This document shows, one piece after another, positions 47,724-59,145 of a DNA stretch of 64,000 nucleotides. A program made the translations under genes and the position numbers. Numbering within the stretch: the stretch's first letter is position 1; each line of letters begins with the position of its first letter. This DNA comes from Icerya purchasi (Eukaryota; Arthropoda; Insecta; Hemiptera; Monophlebidae). The notes beneath the pieces were generated by a model, which had not been told where the DNA came from, made no database searches, and saw only the letters and a program-made list of their open reading frames with translations. Location of the stretch: assembly GCA_039619475.1 (NCBI GenBank), contig CM077115.1, positions 310,076,734 through 310,140,733 on the forward strand, in the 5' to 3' direction.

Positions 47724-50045
47724 TAACTAACGAATTTAAAAAACAAAAAAAAAAAACAAACCTTTTATTAAATTAGTATTAACATAGTAATATCCAATTT
47801 CTCTCGCATATTATCATTTTACTGATAACTGGAAGGATTTTGCAGTAGAGTTTCTTGTTTTGTCACGTATTTTTTAATTTTTCAGGATCTTTTCTGTCTT
47901 TACAAATGAATGAATCACACTACGTTTCACCGATTCCATGAGTTCAACTGATCTGATTCCCCTGTCCTAGTTACTCGCCATTTTTCGCACACTCCCAATT
48001 CCACTCGTAATGACTATTTATTGTGAGTATTCTCGGCCATTTCGGCGCCCATAATAATGGTTAATGAAATGAACAGTGGTCGTGCTACTGTTTTCTCTCG
48101 CTGTTTTCTTTTCTTTTTAAATTAAAAAAAAAAAAACAAAAAAACATTTAATCTTCTACGAGCCTGTATGTAAAAAAAAAATCCGTCTTAAATTTCGGTT
48201 TCAGCTACGCGGCTTCCTTTAACGATCGTTCTTTTTATCTGCCGCCTAAAATCTTTCTAATTCCCTCGCGGTTCCTCTTTAAGTTTTCTTTGCCTCCCCA
48301 TTCTCTCGTCAATTCTGTCATTTGCCTATTTTAATCATACTGCACTCTAGCTTCCACTCGTTCATAATTTGTTCCTTCCATTCACAAAATAATGCTTTAG
48401 ATCTTTGAACGTTGTTTTCTGTATTCCCGTTTATTAAAACATAGGCCTATTTTTTATTGCGCAAATCTTCCATTCTATTTCGTTCCTTATCCCCATCATA
48501 CTTGACTACACTCGGTCTGCTTTATATCGTTAAAATCTGGCCGAATCAAAATGTAACTTTACTCGCTCTTTCCATCCGTTTGATTTCTAGGTGCGAATCC
48601 CTCTAGTTGACCAAGAAAACAAAAAAAAAAAAAAAAATTCGAAAAAATATCCATCCCACGACATTTTGAAAGTTCAATCAGATAAAGATTATTTAATAAG
48701 CACAGTCAGGCCGTATCTGAGGAGGGTTTTCAGATTTCACCTCTCCGAAATGTCTGTGAAATAATAACTGCTTGAATTAAATGGACCGAAATTCAGAATA
48801 AATTTATTTCTTTTCAATTTTTGACAAAAGAAAAGAAAATTGAAATTTTTATGAATTCTATGGAAACGACTGTTTTTAATTTGTTTTAATTGTAGTGTTC
48901 AAATATTGCATATACAATAATTGACTACAAGGCTTTCGTGTACTATTTATAAATAAATATGTTTCATGATAATACACACACACATATATATATACTTTTT
49001 TTTTTCGTAACCCCTCCAAAAATTTTGGGTCTAGATATGGTCTTGAGCAAAATGAACCTTCCACTTATTTATGATGTATTTCGATTTTTCCGGAGTTTGT
49101 TAATCTTATCCAAATTGTCTAGTGTAAGCCGAGATTTACTTAACAAAAATGCAATTGACGATTTAATTTAATTTTTTATTATTTTCGTTTAATTTTCTCA
49201 ATGCAAACAAGGAAAACAATACGGCAGGATTTTGGATAATTTTATTGACCGAGCGTGCTTATTACCGATAATAACATAGTATAATGGTGAAATTATTCCA
49301 AAACCTCTTTTAGAGGTTTAATAGCCGTTAGGCGAACGGTGTTCTTAATCCCCCGTCTTTCAGCCTCACTGCTGCCACCTAAGGAATCGTTGCATTTTGT
49401 AAATAACATTTTTATTAGTTCTCAGACAATAATTACTTCCTTAATTGCAGAAATATTCCGTCGCTGGGAACAATTTTTCTCACCTCTCTTATTCATAAAA
49501 CCAGTTCAAATAACATAACATGGAAACCTTAAAGCGCATTTTAATCAAATTAATCACAACGCGTAATAAAGATTAGTTACCTTCAGTGGGTGGTTTGCTT
49601 GTGTAGAGCTCAGCCATTATCGCGATTTTGTATATTGTAATTTGCGGGTTAACTATTTTTCAACTGACTTCTTTTCTTTATTAGAATATAGGAAAAATAT
49701 GTAAGAAATTTTGAAATGATTGAAGCGGCGGTCATCCTTGTGACTTAAAATATTATCGCTCGGATTCTAAGAAAATTAATTTGTCAATTCCAACATAAAT
49801 TTGAAAAAATAGTTATTGTTAATATCTCATTTTTTAAATAGAATTAAATGTAACATATTTCTCTCGCATATGTATCTCGCTGGGAATTTCAATTTTTGAG
49901 ATATTTTAATGCAAATTTCACTTTTTTATTTCACATATTCATATTATTACTATTTTTAAAAAAAATAAATGCTATTTGAACGCTGCAGTCCTTTTTAAAA
50001 ATTCACAAAAGTAGTGAATAAATAGCGACTCTAGGAAGTCTGACG
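47724..50045. other. No recognised gene
   Basis: Minus-strand translation of about 48180-48560 gives a long, basic, frame-broken string (for example ALFCEWKEQIMNEWKLEC) that looks like old coding sequence. I cannot assign it to a family. An A-run is at 48619-48636. Nothing else was seen. Confidence 0.4.
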
Positions 50046-50049
50046 TCAC

Positions 50050-50225
50050 AACCCCAATTCCTGTCCCGGAGGCGAAAAGTCACCTAAGTATTTTATTCGG
50101 GAGGCAAAAATTCACCCAATTTTTTATTCCGACGCTGAAAATTCAACCAAGTTTCCCCCAATTTCCCCCAATTTTCCTCAAATTTTTCCAAATTTTTTGC
50201 AAATTTCCTCCAAATTTCACCCTAC
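50050..50225. repeat. Degenerate minisatellite of AATTT(C/T)CCCC-like units
   Basis: Between 50145 and 50220 the units AATTTCCCCC, AATTTTCCTC, AATTTTTCC, AATTTTTTGC and AATTTCCTCC follow one another with a period of 10-12 bp. Before that, GGAGGCGAAAAGTCACC and GGAGGCAAAAATTCACC form a longer spaced repeat. Confidence 0.7.
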
Positions 50226-50254
50226 AGGTCCCGCTCGTTTCCGATAAACCGAAC

Positions 50255-50705
50255 CGATTATAAATTAACCCAAGTATAATGTTTAAAGCCCGAAACTAAC
50301 CCAAGTCCCCACTCTTCCCTCCCACCCACAGCAATACCGCGATTTTTCAAAATTCTACGTGTAAGTATAAAAATTCCGAAATTAACCCAAGTGTAATATT
50401 TAAAGCTGAAAACTAACCAAACCCCTGCTCGCCCTCCTGGCATATCTCTAAAGCGCACGCGCCGTTCCTCCGCATTTCCGATAATTCGATACGTTTAAAA
50501 ATTAACCTCAATATAATATTTAAAGCAGGAAAGTAACCTAAGCCCCGCTCGCCCTCCTAGCATACTTAGAAGGCGCACGCGCCGTTCCCGCGCACTTGTC
50601 GATCGTTCGCGATACCGCGATTTTTCAAAATTCTACGTGTAAGTATAAAAATTCCGAAATTAACCCAAGTGTAATATTTAAAGCCAGAAACTAACCTAAA
50701 CCCCC
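50255..50705. repeat. Local repeat with a 282-bp duplicated module, related to 6.3-6.5 kb
   Basis: The module starting GATTTTTCAAAATTCTACG and ending TAATATTTAAAGC occurs at about 50340-50406 and again at 50622-50688. The intervening CCGCTCGCCCTCCT and GGCGCACGCGCCGTTCC blocks are also repeated (about 50412-50470 and 50543-50590). Reverse complement similarity to 6281-6540 shows that it is dispersed. Confidence 0.7.
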
Positions 50706-51020
50706 CTTCTTCCTCTTTTTCCATTCGTACGTATTTTTTATTTTTCAGGGCGTAAGTATTATAAAATTAGCCTAAGATTTTTTTTTATTTTTTTATTTCT
50801 ACACACTCGCTTCAACCATCACTATATGTGACGTTGCATGCAAACACTTTCAAAACCGTTGAAACAGGATCTTAATATTCTTATAATTTCTATTCCAGTC
50901 GATACATTATTATGGAACCACGCCCTACATGTACACACTAACGGTCTAAGTATATTTCTCATTTTCTACGGTTCCAAAAATTTTTTCTTTATTCTCCGAT
51001 CGTTACAAAAGCGTACTGAC

Positions 51021-51367
51021 TAGTGATGGGAAACTTCGAAATGTTTCATTCGAATTATTCGATTGTTCCACAGTTGCATTCGAAATGTTATTTCATTCGT
51101 ATAATTCATTCGTATTCACATCAGTCATTCGAATTAAAATCATTCGAATCAAAATCATTCGAATTAAAATCATTCGAATCAAAAATCATTCGAATCAAAA
51201 TCATTCGAATTAAAATCATTCGAATCAAAATCATTCGAATCAAAATCATTCAAATTAAAATCATTTGAATCAAAATCATTCGATTGTTTTTTGTTTTTTT
51301 TTTTGTTTTTTTTTGACGATTGTTGATTGTTTCGATTGTAAAAACATTTCGAAATCGCACATCACTA
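51021..51367. mobile_element. hAT-type miniature element, family C copy 1 (ATTCGAAT-rich)
   Basis: The ends TAGTGATGGG and CACATCACTA are inverted, continuing into AACTTCGAAATG versus CATTTCGAAAT. Flanks GTACTGAC and GCACTGAC match at 7 of 8. The interior is dominated by a 15-bp unit TCATTCGAATCAAAA repeated about ten times (51120-51280). Confidence 0.85.
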
Positions 51368-51650
51368 GCACTGACAGATCACACGCTTATATCTACCATA
51401 GTGTTAGCCACCACGAAAGCGAACCATTAGATCCCGTGCACACTCTGCTCTCGATAGTTTCCCTATCATTCATAATAATTTTTCAAAGCCTAAGTATCAT
51501 AGAATTAGTGCAAGTATATTTATTATTTTTTCTCACTTACGATTATTTTTCCGTCCGTAAGTATTATAAAATTAGTCTAAGTATATTTCTCATTTTCTAC
51601 GGTTCCAAAAATTTTTCCTTATTCTCCGATCGTTACAAAAGCGCACTGAC

Positions 51651-51958
51651 TAGTGATGGGCAACTTCGAAATGATTCATTCGAATTATTCGATTGTTCGA
51701 TAACTTCGAATACATTCGATTGTTCCACAGTTACATTCGAAATGTTATTTCATTCGAATAATTCATTTGTATTCACAACAATCATTCGAATTAAAATCAT
51801 TCGAATCAAAATCATTCGAATCAAAATCATTTGAATTAAAATCATTCAAATTAAAATCATTCGAATCAAATCATTCGAATGAAAATCATTTGATTGTTTT
51901 TTTTTTTTGACGATTGTTGATTATTTCGATTGTAAAAACATTTCGACGCACATCACTA
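51651..51958. mobile_element. hAT-type miniature element, family C copy 2
   Basis: Same ends as copy 1, with flanks GCACTGAC and GCACTGGC. It has fewer internal ATTCGAATCAAAATC units (about six), giving 308 bp against 347 bp. It lies in the second unit of the tandem duplication. Confidence 0.85.
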
Positions 51959-52135
51959 GCACTGGCAGATCACATGCTTATATCCACCATAGCGTTAGCC
52001 ACCGCGAAAGCGAACCATTCGATCCCGTGCACACTCTACTCTCAATAGTTTCCCTATCGTTCATAATAATTTTTCCAAGCCAAGTATTATAGAATTAGTC
52101 TAAGTATATTTATTATTTTTTCTCACTTACGATTA

Positions 52136-53200
52136 CTTTTCCATTCGTAAGTATTTATGTATGTTTTCCCCGGTTCTAAAAAATAAATCTATCGATTTCT
52201 CGCCCCTCAATGAATGCCCACGCATCATTCTCGCGCATGTATCATTCATTAGTGTTACCACTTTTTTTTCAAAATTAGTCCAAGTATATTTTATTATTTT
52301 TCTCATTACGATTATTTTCAGTCCGTAAGTATTTCTGTATGTTTTCCGAGGTTTTAAAAATTAATCCGAACAGACATTCAGACTGTTGTGAAAGCATACT
52401 ATCTATCAACCGCACAGATTCTACATTATACGTTACTCTATTACGAGTTCTTCAAAAAATTGATTCGAATGTGTTTTTCATTTTTTTTTTTTTTCAATCC
52501 TAAAAATTCATTCTTTCTACCCCCGCCCCCTCACATCTAAAATTGCTTATCTTTCGTAATCTTTATTTATTTTATCGATTCTAAAAATTAATCAATGGTT
52601 CACTCGAAAGCGTACCGCACATTCCCACACACTTATCTTCTATCACGAATTTCCCTATTGATCATGAACATTTTTTCAACGTTAGACACAATAGCATATC
52701 ACATTGGTCTCGCATACACACCACATGCAGTTCTATATGTCTAATTTTTATTAACGATCTTTATTTTTTTTTGTACTGGTATTACTTTTTCCTACACAGT
52801 CATGTCATCATATACACTTAACATTGTCAAAAATAATTTTAACCTTTCGAGAAAGAAAAATCTCCGATCAATAAAAAATATTTATTAACATCACAATTAT
52901 TTTTAATATTATTCGTTTCGCTATAAACATAATTTTTTTATTTAATAAACTCATCCGCATCATCAATCGTTTCAAGACATTATTGTTTCGAACGTCAATA
53001 CCTGTTTTCCAAGAATCGATAACCTCTGCAGGTATATATCTCGTCATCGCAACAACCTTTACCTGCATGACTCGCATACCTTCAAGACCACTTGTACATT
53101 GCTCGCACGCTATTTCCCATTATTCGGTACAAGAATATTTTTCACACTCCCTCACATATGCGTATACACTCAAAGTCCTCGATTACTTTGTTTGTATACA
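52136..53200. other. No recognised gene; upstream region of the 339-aa gene
   Basis: AT-rich. The start retains further diverged GTAAGTATT/TTTTCC repeats of the tandem array to about 52380. The frame at 52983-53240 has no motif. Confidence 0.5.
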
Positions 53201-53207
53201 AATATAT

Positions 53208-53277
53208 TCAGCTTTCTCCGACGGAACAACATTTTTCTGACGTAACATTTCCACTGCCACAACCGATTCAAAGGTAG
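53208..53277. promoter_or_regulatory. Conserved block upstream of the 339-aa gene
   Basis: The series CTTTCTCCG, ATTTTTCTGAYGYAACATTTC and ATTCAAAGGTAG occurs here and, in the same order and spacing, at 61448-61515 upstream of the 276-aa gene (mirrored at 58806-58873). A TATTAGTTT element follows at about 53315 here and 61561 there. An arthropod-type initiator, TCAGTATT, is present at about 53316 in this copy only. Confidence 0.6.
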
Positions 53278-53526
53278 CTAATGAGATAGACTATCGAACG
53301 GAATCATTCAAGCGGTCAGTATTAGTTTTATGATAAACATGTATATTTTGTGGAATCTGTGTTCACGCATTATTAAAAAATTTACGTCAACGTTAAAGAA
53401 AATAATTTCCTATGTTTTTTCTCTTTTTTTCTCTATCATTTATTTTTGTCTTTTATCTTTCCTTTTTCTCTTTCTTTTTCTCTGTATTTTTTTTAGTGAA
53501 AAGTTTGAAATACATATTATTCAATC

Positions 53527-54546
53527 ATGAACGCTAATATAGTTAACATAAGCAGCAACTCAAAATCAATTAAAGACGCCGAATTTATTCAGAATTTATT
53601 TGCGAGTGATAGCGACTCGCATACGTCTTCGTCACTTCAATTACCGCAATCAGATGGTGGTTATTCTTCAACAGAATCAACATCTTCTACACATAAAATC
53701 GTTGGTCCAGTATTATTGTCAGATCAGATGGATATAGCGGAATATTTTGTAGATTTCAGCTTCCATAAGGATTCTGATTATGGTTTTCTAGTAACCGAAC
53801 TAGCGATGATTGATATGTCTGGCGGGAGGTGTTTACATACGCTATACAAGCCAAGCAGAGCATGGTCTGCATCAAAAATGCCTCATTTACAATGCTCTTC
53901 CGTGAGTCATTACTTGAAAACCCCCTCATTATTTCCCCGTCGGGAAGAAATATTCATGGCACGTGATGTATTCACAATACTGTCTGAAAAACCGAAGGTT
54001 CGCGTATATATTTTAACCACTTATGCAAAACTTATATTATGGGAACTTAACGAAAAGTCTGAATTGTTGCGTGACTTGGACTACGAACTCGTTAATATGG
54101 AGAAAGTCTTTCGAGTACCTAGTATTGATGATTTATATCAAGAATACTCTGGTATAAGCAATCTGGTAACTTGTAAGCACCATTATGAGAATGATATTTT
54201 TCATTGTGCGATGAAAAATGTTATGGTGATGAGGACATGGCACGATCACGTTATCCGTCCGCTGAAGCTTATGAACAATCTCAATATAAATGATTTAAGC
54301 CAGTTATTCATTACAGCCACCAAAGAAATGATAATTACATTATTTCCAAGTTGCATCGGGGACATTTATATATTTTTACCGGACAGATTAAAACAGGATG
54401 ATACGATAAAATCATTTCTACCATGCTACGATCACGAACATGATAAAGAATATTATATCGACGGTGATACATTACACAGGAGTACTCGAAATTGTGTCAA
54501 AGTAAAAGATTGCGACGACTGTCAACATTCAATTCATACGGATTAA
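53527..54546 (+). CDS. 339-aa Cys/His-rich family protein, divergent member
   Basis: An intact 339-codon gene. Residues 1-65 are a Ser/Asn-rich, probably disordered N-terminal extension absent from the relatives at 57.8 and 61.7 kb. From residue 70 it aligns with them: VDF at 75-77, LYKPSRAW at 106-113 (IYKPPFEW in the relatives), a first metal-binding-like cluster C216, H219, H226, C227, then a conserved W and RPL, and a second cluster C300, H303, H305, C329, C332, H334. No signal peptide or membrane segment is visible. I know similar multi-copy uncharacterised proteins in arthropod genomes; an RNase H-like/exonuclease fold is only a guess. A shifted frame stays open for about 44 codons past the stop (to about 54677), so a C-terminal frameshift is possible. 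It shares upstream sequence with the other members, so promoter and gene were duplicated together. Confidence 0.8.
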   Translation: MNANIVNISSNSKSIKDAEFIQNLFASDSDSHTSSSLQLPQSDGGYSSTESTSSTHKIVGPVLLSDQMDIAEYFVDFSFHKDSDYGFLVTELAMIDMSGGRCLHTLYKPSRAWSASKMPHLQCSSVSHYLKTPSLFPRREEIFMARDVFTILSEKPKVRVYILTTYAKLILWELNEKSELLRDLDYELVNMEKVFRVPSIDDLYQEYSGISNLVTCKHHYENDIFHCAMKNVMVMRTWHDHVIRPLKLMNNLNINDLSQLFITATKEMIITLFPSCIGDIYIFLPDRLKQDDTIKSFLPCYDHEHDKEYYIDGDTLHRSTRNCVKVKDCDDCQHSIHTD

Positions 54547-56320
54547 AAATTCAATAAAAGACGTAGAATTTAAAAGCTGGAGTTGTCTAGATCCTACGAA
54601 AGTTGAATATGAACATAACAATTACCTTTCAATGTACCAAAGTCAATTGTCGCGTAGTATGTATAATATGTGAAATAAAACCATATTTTTTCTTTTACTC
54701 GCATTTTTATTTTTATCATTTCAAAATCTTTTACATTGTTTCACATAAATTATAATGTATGTATGTATATATGTATGGAATTTTAATATGTAATAATATA
54801 CATTTCCTACATTTTATTTTATTTCATGGACATATAATTACTTTAAAATTATTTAGATACACCGCAGATATTATAGTACCGAACACATCATTTATTATTT
54901 CATTCTATTTCAATTAATATGTTGTATGGATGAAATCGAATCAATTTATGTAACTGTTTATTTAAATTTAAATAATCTTTTCCTTTTTCTTTTTTTTTTT
55001 TTTTTATCTCTCAGCATATGCATGCGTGTATATGCTTACATATACAAGTATGAAAAAAATTATTTTTTTATTTTTTCCTCGATATGAATGGTAAATCTAC
55101 GACTTTATTTGAAAAACGGTCAAAACCTAATACATAGATTTCAAACTTTGATGGAAATTTCTGTAAAACGTTCAATTTACACTTATTATCTTTAAAAAAA
55201 AATTTTTTCATTATTATTATTCATATCATTTAAATAGACTGATACGACAGAGAGAGTAAATAAAAAGCTAAATTTTTACACGTGAGGGAGGGAGCTGATG
55301 AAAACGTACGAGTCTTATTATTTGGAATACAGATTATGAAGGAAATTTTTATTCAATGTTTCGTTCTAAGATTTTTCATTTTTTACATTTAAAATTTTTC
55401 AATACGAAAATATTTCGAAATCTACAGGAACGTCTACGAATAGTCTTCGTCATTATAGAAGCACCTGCAGATCATGTATCGACACTGCATGCGCGTAAGG
55501 ATGAGTAAATATGTGTGAACATGTGTGTGTATGTATGCTTGAAATGTGCGAAATGGCTAATAAGAAACAACCGTTGAATCGCAACGACAGGTAGAGATCC
55601 GCTTATAGAATAAGAGAGTGAGAGTGAGATAAATTATGTACCTTTATTATTGCAGAACTGCACTGCAGTGGCAGACATGAAATATCCGTTAGCGTCCTTT
55701 TCGAGGCAGTTTTATAAAAAAGGCCGAAAATTAGCTTTAAAACTGGATGAATGAGATAGTTGATAATAAACATACCATTAAGAACGGTATACATGTATGT
55801 GGGCATGTGTGTGAGCGCACGGTTAAATGAATGACAAAAGATTATTAACTGCATAGGCATTGTTAAATACAACTATACTGATTTATCCGTAAAACTAACA
55901 AATTTTACCGTTGTTTTCTTTCCTTTTTTTTTTCTTTCGCGTTTTACAAAAAATTCATGTTAGTTCTAAAAATATTGCTAAATTCAAATTAAATCGATCA
56001 TGTTATTTTATTTTTTATTTTTGTTTCTTTAAACAATGTGTTACGATCGTATTTATTTTACTCAATCTTTTACCTAATATTCTAACGGTTTTAGACAACA
56101 GCAGAAATATGCAAGTTACCTTGGATGTATTATATTTTATTCGTGTATATGTGTATACACGCTTTCTATACAAGCACATACAAACATCGGATGCTGGAAA
56201 TGTATGATAATATAATTTTTAAATCAATGATTAACGTATTATTATTATTTTTTTTTCACCCTGTGATATACAAAATAACATCATACTTGCTTTTACAACA
56301 ATATTTAAATTCTACAAAAA
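54547..56320. other. No recognised gene
   Basis: AT-rich with T-runs near 54989-55005. AATAAAA at 54554 and GAAATAAAACC at 54674 could serve as poly(A) signals for the 339-aa gene. The minus frame 55603-55872 has no motif. Confidence 0.5.
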
Positions 56321-57116
56321 TAAATGTCCCCAGGGTGGGGAGTAAAAATATCATGAAGAATCACTGTTTTTTGTTTTTTTTCTTTACTTCACAATCTTCT
56401 TTTTCTTTATATTTTTTTTTATTTCAGAGATTTTTTAAAATAGTTTTCTTTACACTCCAATATGGAATCTGTTAATTTATTGTACATGTCATATAATATG
56501 ATAAATGCTAAAATTCGGAAAGTTTTTTTAAAGAAGTAATTGACAGAAGAGTATACTTTTGAAAACAAGAGAGTGAAGAGGCTATACATAAAAAGCAATA
56601 TGATGCATTAAACATAACGAAAAAAAAAACAAAACAGAAGAAACGTAAACACAAAGACTATTATGTTTTTTTCATTAATCTATTCAATTACAACTTTTTT
56701 TTCATTCATCTATATTCTAAGTCCCATCATAAGTTTTAATTTTTTATATGATGCCTACTAATTTCTATGTTTACTTAATTTATTTACTTTTCCACGAATG
56801 TTTTTAGAATTAAATTTTGAAAAAATTAAACATATTTTCGCACCTGCGTCAACTATCACATTAAATACATGTAGAAATTTTCATTTCAAACACCGCCGGA
56901 AAATAACATGGGTTTTTTTTTTTTTGATATTTTTTAAAAATTTATTCATACTCTCTCTAATTATAGCTATTTTTACTCATTTTTATATTCTACATACAAT
57001 GCTTGAGGTATTAGATGATGCAAATTCTAAATACACCATATTGCTATCACTCTGTTTATTATTTTTTTATTTGTTACTCGTTTTTTTATTATTTTCTTAT
57101 GTATATGTATTAGAAT

Positions 57117-57558
57117 TAGTGATGTGAGATTTCGAAATGTTTTTACAATCGAAACAACTGATAATCGTCAAAAAAAAAAAAACAATTGAATGATTTTTGT
57201 GAATACGAATGAATTATTCGAATAAAAATCGGAACCATCCGAACACAAACGAATGAAGTATTCGTTAAACATCGCCTAGATTCTTTCGAGAGAAATAACA
57301 TTTCGAATGATTGTTGCAAATAGGAATGAATTATTCGAATAAAAACCGAAACTATCCGAACACAAACGAATGAAGTATTCGTTAAACATTGACTAGATTC
57401 TTCCGAGAGAAATAGCATTTCGAATGATTGTTGTGAATACGAATGAATTATTCGAATGAAATAACATTTCGAATGCAACCACGGAACAATCGAATGCATT
57501 CAAAGTCATCGAACGATCAAATAATTCGAATGAATCATTTCGAAGTTGCCCATCACTA
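57117..57558. mobile_element. hAT-type miniature element, family C copy 3
   Basis: The ends TAGTGATGTGAGA and TTGCCCATCACTA are inverted, flanked by ATTAGAAT (57109-57116) and ATTAGAAC (57559-57566). At 442 bp it lacks the ATCAAAA satellite of copies 1-2 and instead carries two long internal units built of CGAATGAATTATTCGAAT and ATTCGTTAAACATYGMCTAG. Confidence 0.85.
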
Positions 57559-57833
57559 ATTAGAACCCATATGATTTTACAATAAAAAAAGTGTTTATAC
57601 TCATTATTGAAGTTGAATATAGATAATATTTACATTTAAAGGAAAAAGAAAAAGTTATTTTTATTATTCCATTCGCACGCGAAAAAAATTATGAAATGTA
57701 AAATATATATATAATTCATGTAATATATTTACAAACGATTAACAAGAATAAAAGAAAATTAATTTAAAAAATAAATAAATATCACAAAAAATTTAAAGAT
57801 GGAAAAATTACAAGATTATGATTCGTACAATGC

Positions 57834-58664
57834 TCACAAATTGGCTCCTTTGATCGGGTTATGTTGGTATTCGAACAAACTTGCATGGTTGCATTGCGGA
57901 CAATCTTTGATTAAGGTGGGATGTACTGCACTGAGTGGAAAAGAATCTGGAATATCATAGCTATGATGTTTAAAACATGGTAAGAAGCGTTTGATACGTC
58001 GATCATTCTTCAGTGCTACAGGTAATTTATTGTAAAAATCGCAAATTTTTTGAGGGCATACATTAATTAATATCTCTGCAGTAACATTTTGCATCAAGTC
58101 GCACGTAGAATATTTTACTAATGATAATATAGGTCTAACATTTACATCGTACCATTTCATCATCACATATACATTCTGCAATGAACACCTATGTATGTTT
58201 TTATCAGTGTGTGCATCACATTTTACAACTCTTGATATTCCTTTATACATATTATTTAATTTCCTTAAATTGGGTATACCGAATTCTTTTTCTAAATTAA
58301 TAATCTTGAATCTTGAAAGTGATGTTTCAAATAGTTTTATCCATATAGTGGTAATTTTTTCATTTCCTTTAACGTAAATATTCAATGGTTCCAAATCTTC
58401 CAACACATTTTCTATATCACCAGCAATAGATTCGTAATTGTAATCTCCTGCATTCCACGGAATTGAATGACAGTTTTGAATTATCCTCATGTTTTCTTGT
58501 TTTTTATTATTGGATAATACATCCCATTCGAATGGAGGCTTGTAAATTCTATGAAATTGAATTTCACCATCGATACTTATTATTGAAAGTTCCTTAATGA
58601 TGTATGTATCATTATCATATTTAAAACATTGAATATCGATAATTACCTCACGTGCTACTATCAT
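57834..58664 (-). CDS. 276-aa Cys/His-rich family protein, left-arm copy
   Basis: Intact 276-codon frame, ATG at 58664. The protein starts with a beta-strand-like VIIDIQCF (D10), then IYKPPFEW (40-47), NCHSIPWNAGD (64-74), YVKGNEK (97-103), a first cluster C149, H152, H158, C160 followed by LQN and W171, and a second cluster C230, H233, H234, C255, C258, H260. The DxQ near the start and the HxC-x3-N could be vestiges of a DEDDh-type exonuclease fold, but key residues differ, so this is only a hypothesis. No signal peptide or transmembrane segment. The protein is identical to the one on the right arm (61657-62487). The 339-aa protein at 53.5 kb is a diverged homologue. The conserved upstream block at 58806-58873 suggests the same promoter type. 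Confidence 0.82.
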   Translation of the reverse strand: MIVAREVIIDIQCFKYDNDTYIIKELSIISIDGEIQFHRIYKPPFEWDVLSNNKKQENMRIIQNCHSIPWNAGDYNYESIAGDIENVLEDLEPLNIYVKGNEKITTIWIKLFETSLSRFKIINLEKEFGIPNLRKLNNMYKGISRVVKCDAHTDKNIHRCSLQNVYVMMKWYDVNVRPILSLVKYSTCDLMQNVTAEILINVCPQKICDFYNKLPVALKNDRRIKRFLPCFKHHSYDIPDSFPLSAVHPTLIKDCPQCNHASLFEYQHNPIKGANL

Positions 58665-58805
58665 TGTTACAGTTGTTATTAAAGAGAAAAGAAAAAAAAC
58701 TAAAACTTTTAATAGTAACTAAAATTTAAACGTGTGAAGAACACTAATTCGTGAAACTAATAACAAGCGAGCGAATACAGTTATTCAGAGAGTTGACATA
58801 ATGTC

Positions 58806-58873
58806 TACCTTTGAATTAGATGCATTCGATGAAATGTTGCATCAGAAAAATGCCCTTCAAACGGAGAAAGTTG
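58806..58873. promoter_or_regulatory. Conserved upstream block, left-arm copy
   Basis: Mirror of 61448-61515, about 140-210 bp before the 276-aa start. Read on the plus strand it also forms a 28-codon open frame from ATG 58801 (MSTFELDAFDEML...). Confidence 0.6.
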
Positions 58874-59145
58874 ATTGCATACATTGATGAATGAAGTTGT
58901 TAAGAACTTGTACATACATATACATTTTGTTTGTGGTAGTGTATGCATGTACACATGAGATCTTACGTATAAGTAAGGGTCAAGATCCGGTTTTAACAGC
59001 TGTATCAGACGATCTTAACGTGCAGCTATGTACATGCAGGGATAGACTTTAATATAATCATTATCGATGGTAAACGAGAACATTAATTCATTTTTAAATT
59101 TTAATATATCGTCTTCCGTCACTAATAAGATAACATAAAAAACTA

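Larger units (their letters stand above)
50944..52135. repeat. 631-bp tandem duplication
   Basis: GTCTAAGTATATTTCTCATT starts at 50944 and at 51575. Both units then carry the CTCCGATCGTTACAAAAGCG segment, a hAT miniature element and the GCCACCRCGAAAGCGAACC segment in the same order. Each copy of the miniature element still has both target duplications, so the element was present before the duplication. Confidence 0.85.

Noticed and set aside
51120..51290. Regularly spaced ATTCGAAT units resembling a CRISPR-like array
   Set aside because: The units are contiguous with a 15-bp period and no unique spacers, and they lie inside a hAT miniature element in a eukaryotic context.
51023..51834. Open frames rich in IRIKIIRIKII
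   Set aside because: Satellite translation of ATTCGAATCAAAATC units.
56798..57127. 109-codon hydrophobic frame (and its mirror 63194-63523)
   Set aside because: T-rich low-complexity sequence gives apparent membrane segments, and the frame overlaps the end of a miniature element.
57143..57499. 118-codon frame with repeated HSYSQQSFEMLFLS units (and its mirror)
   Set aside because: It is a translation of the tandem units inside the miniature element, not a gene.
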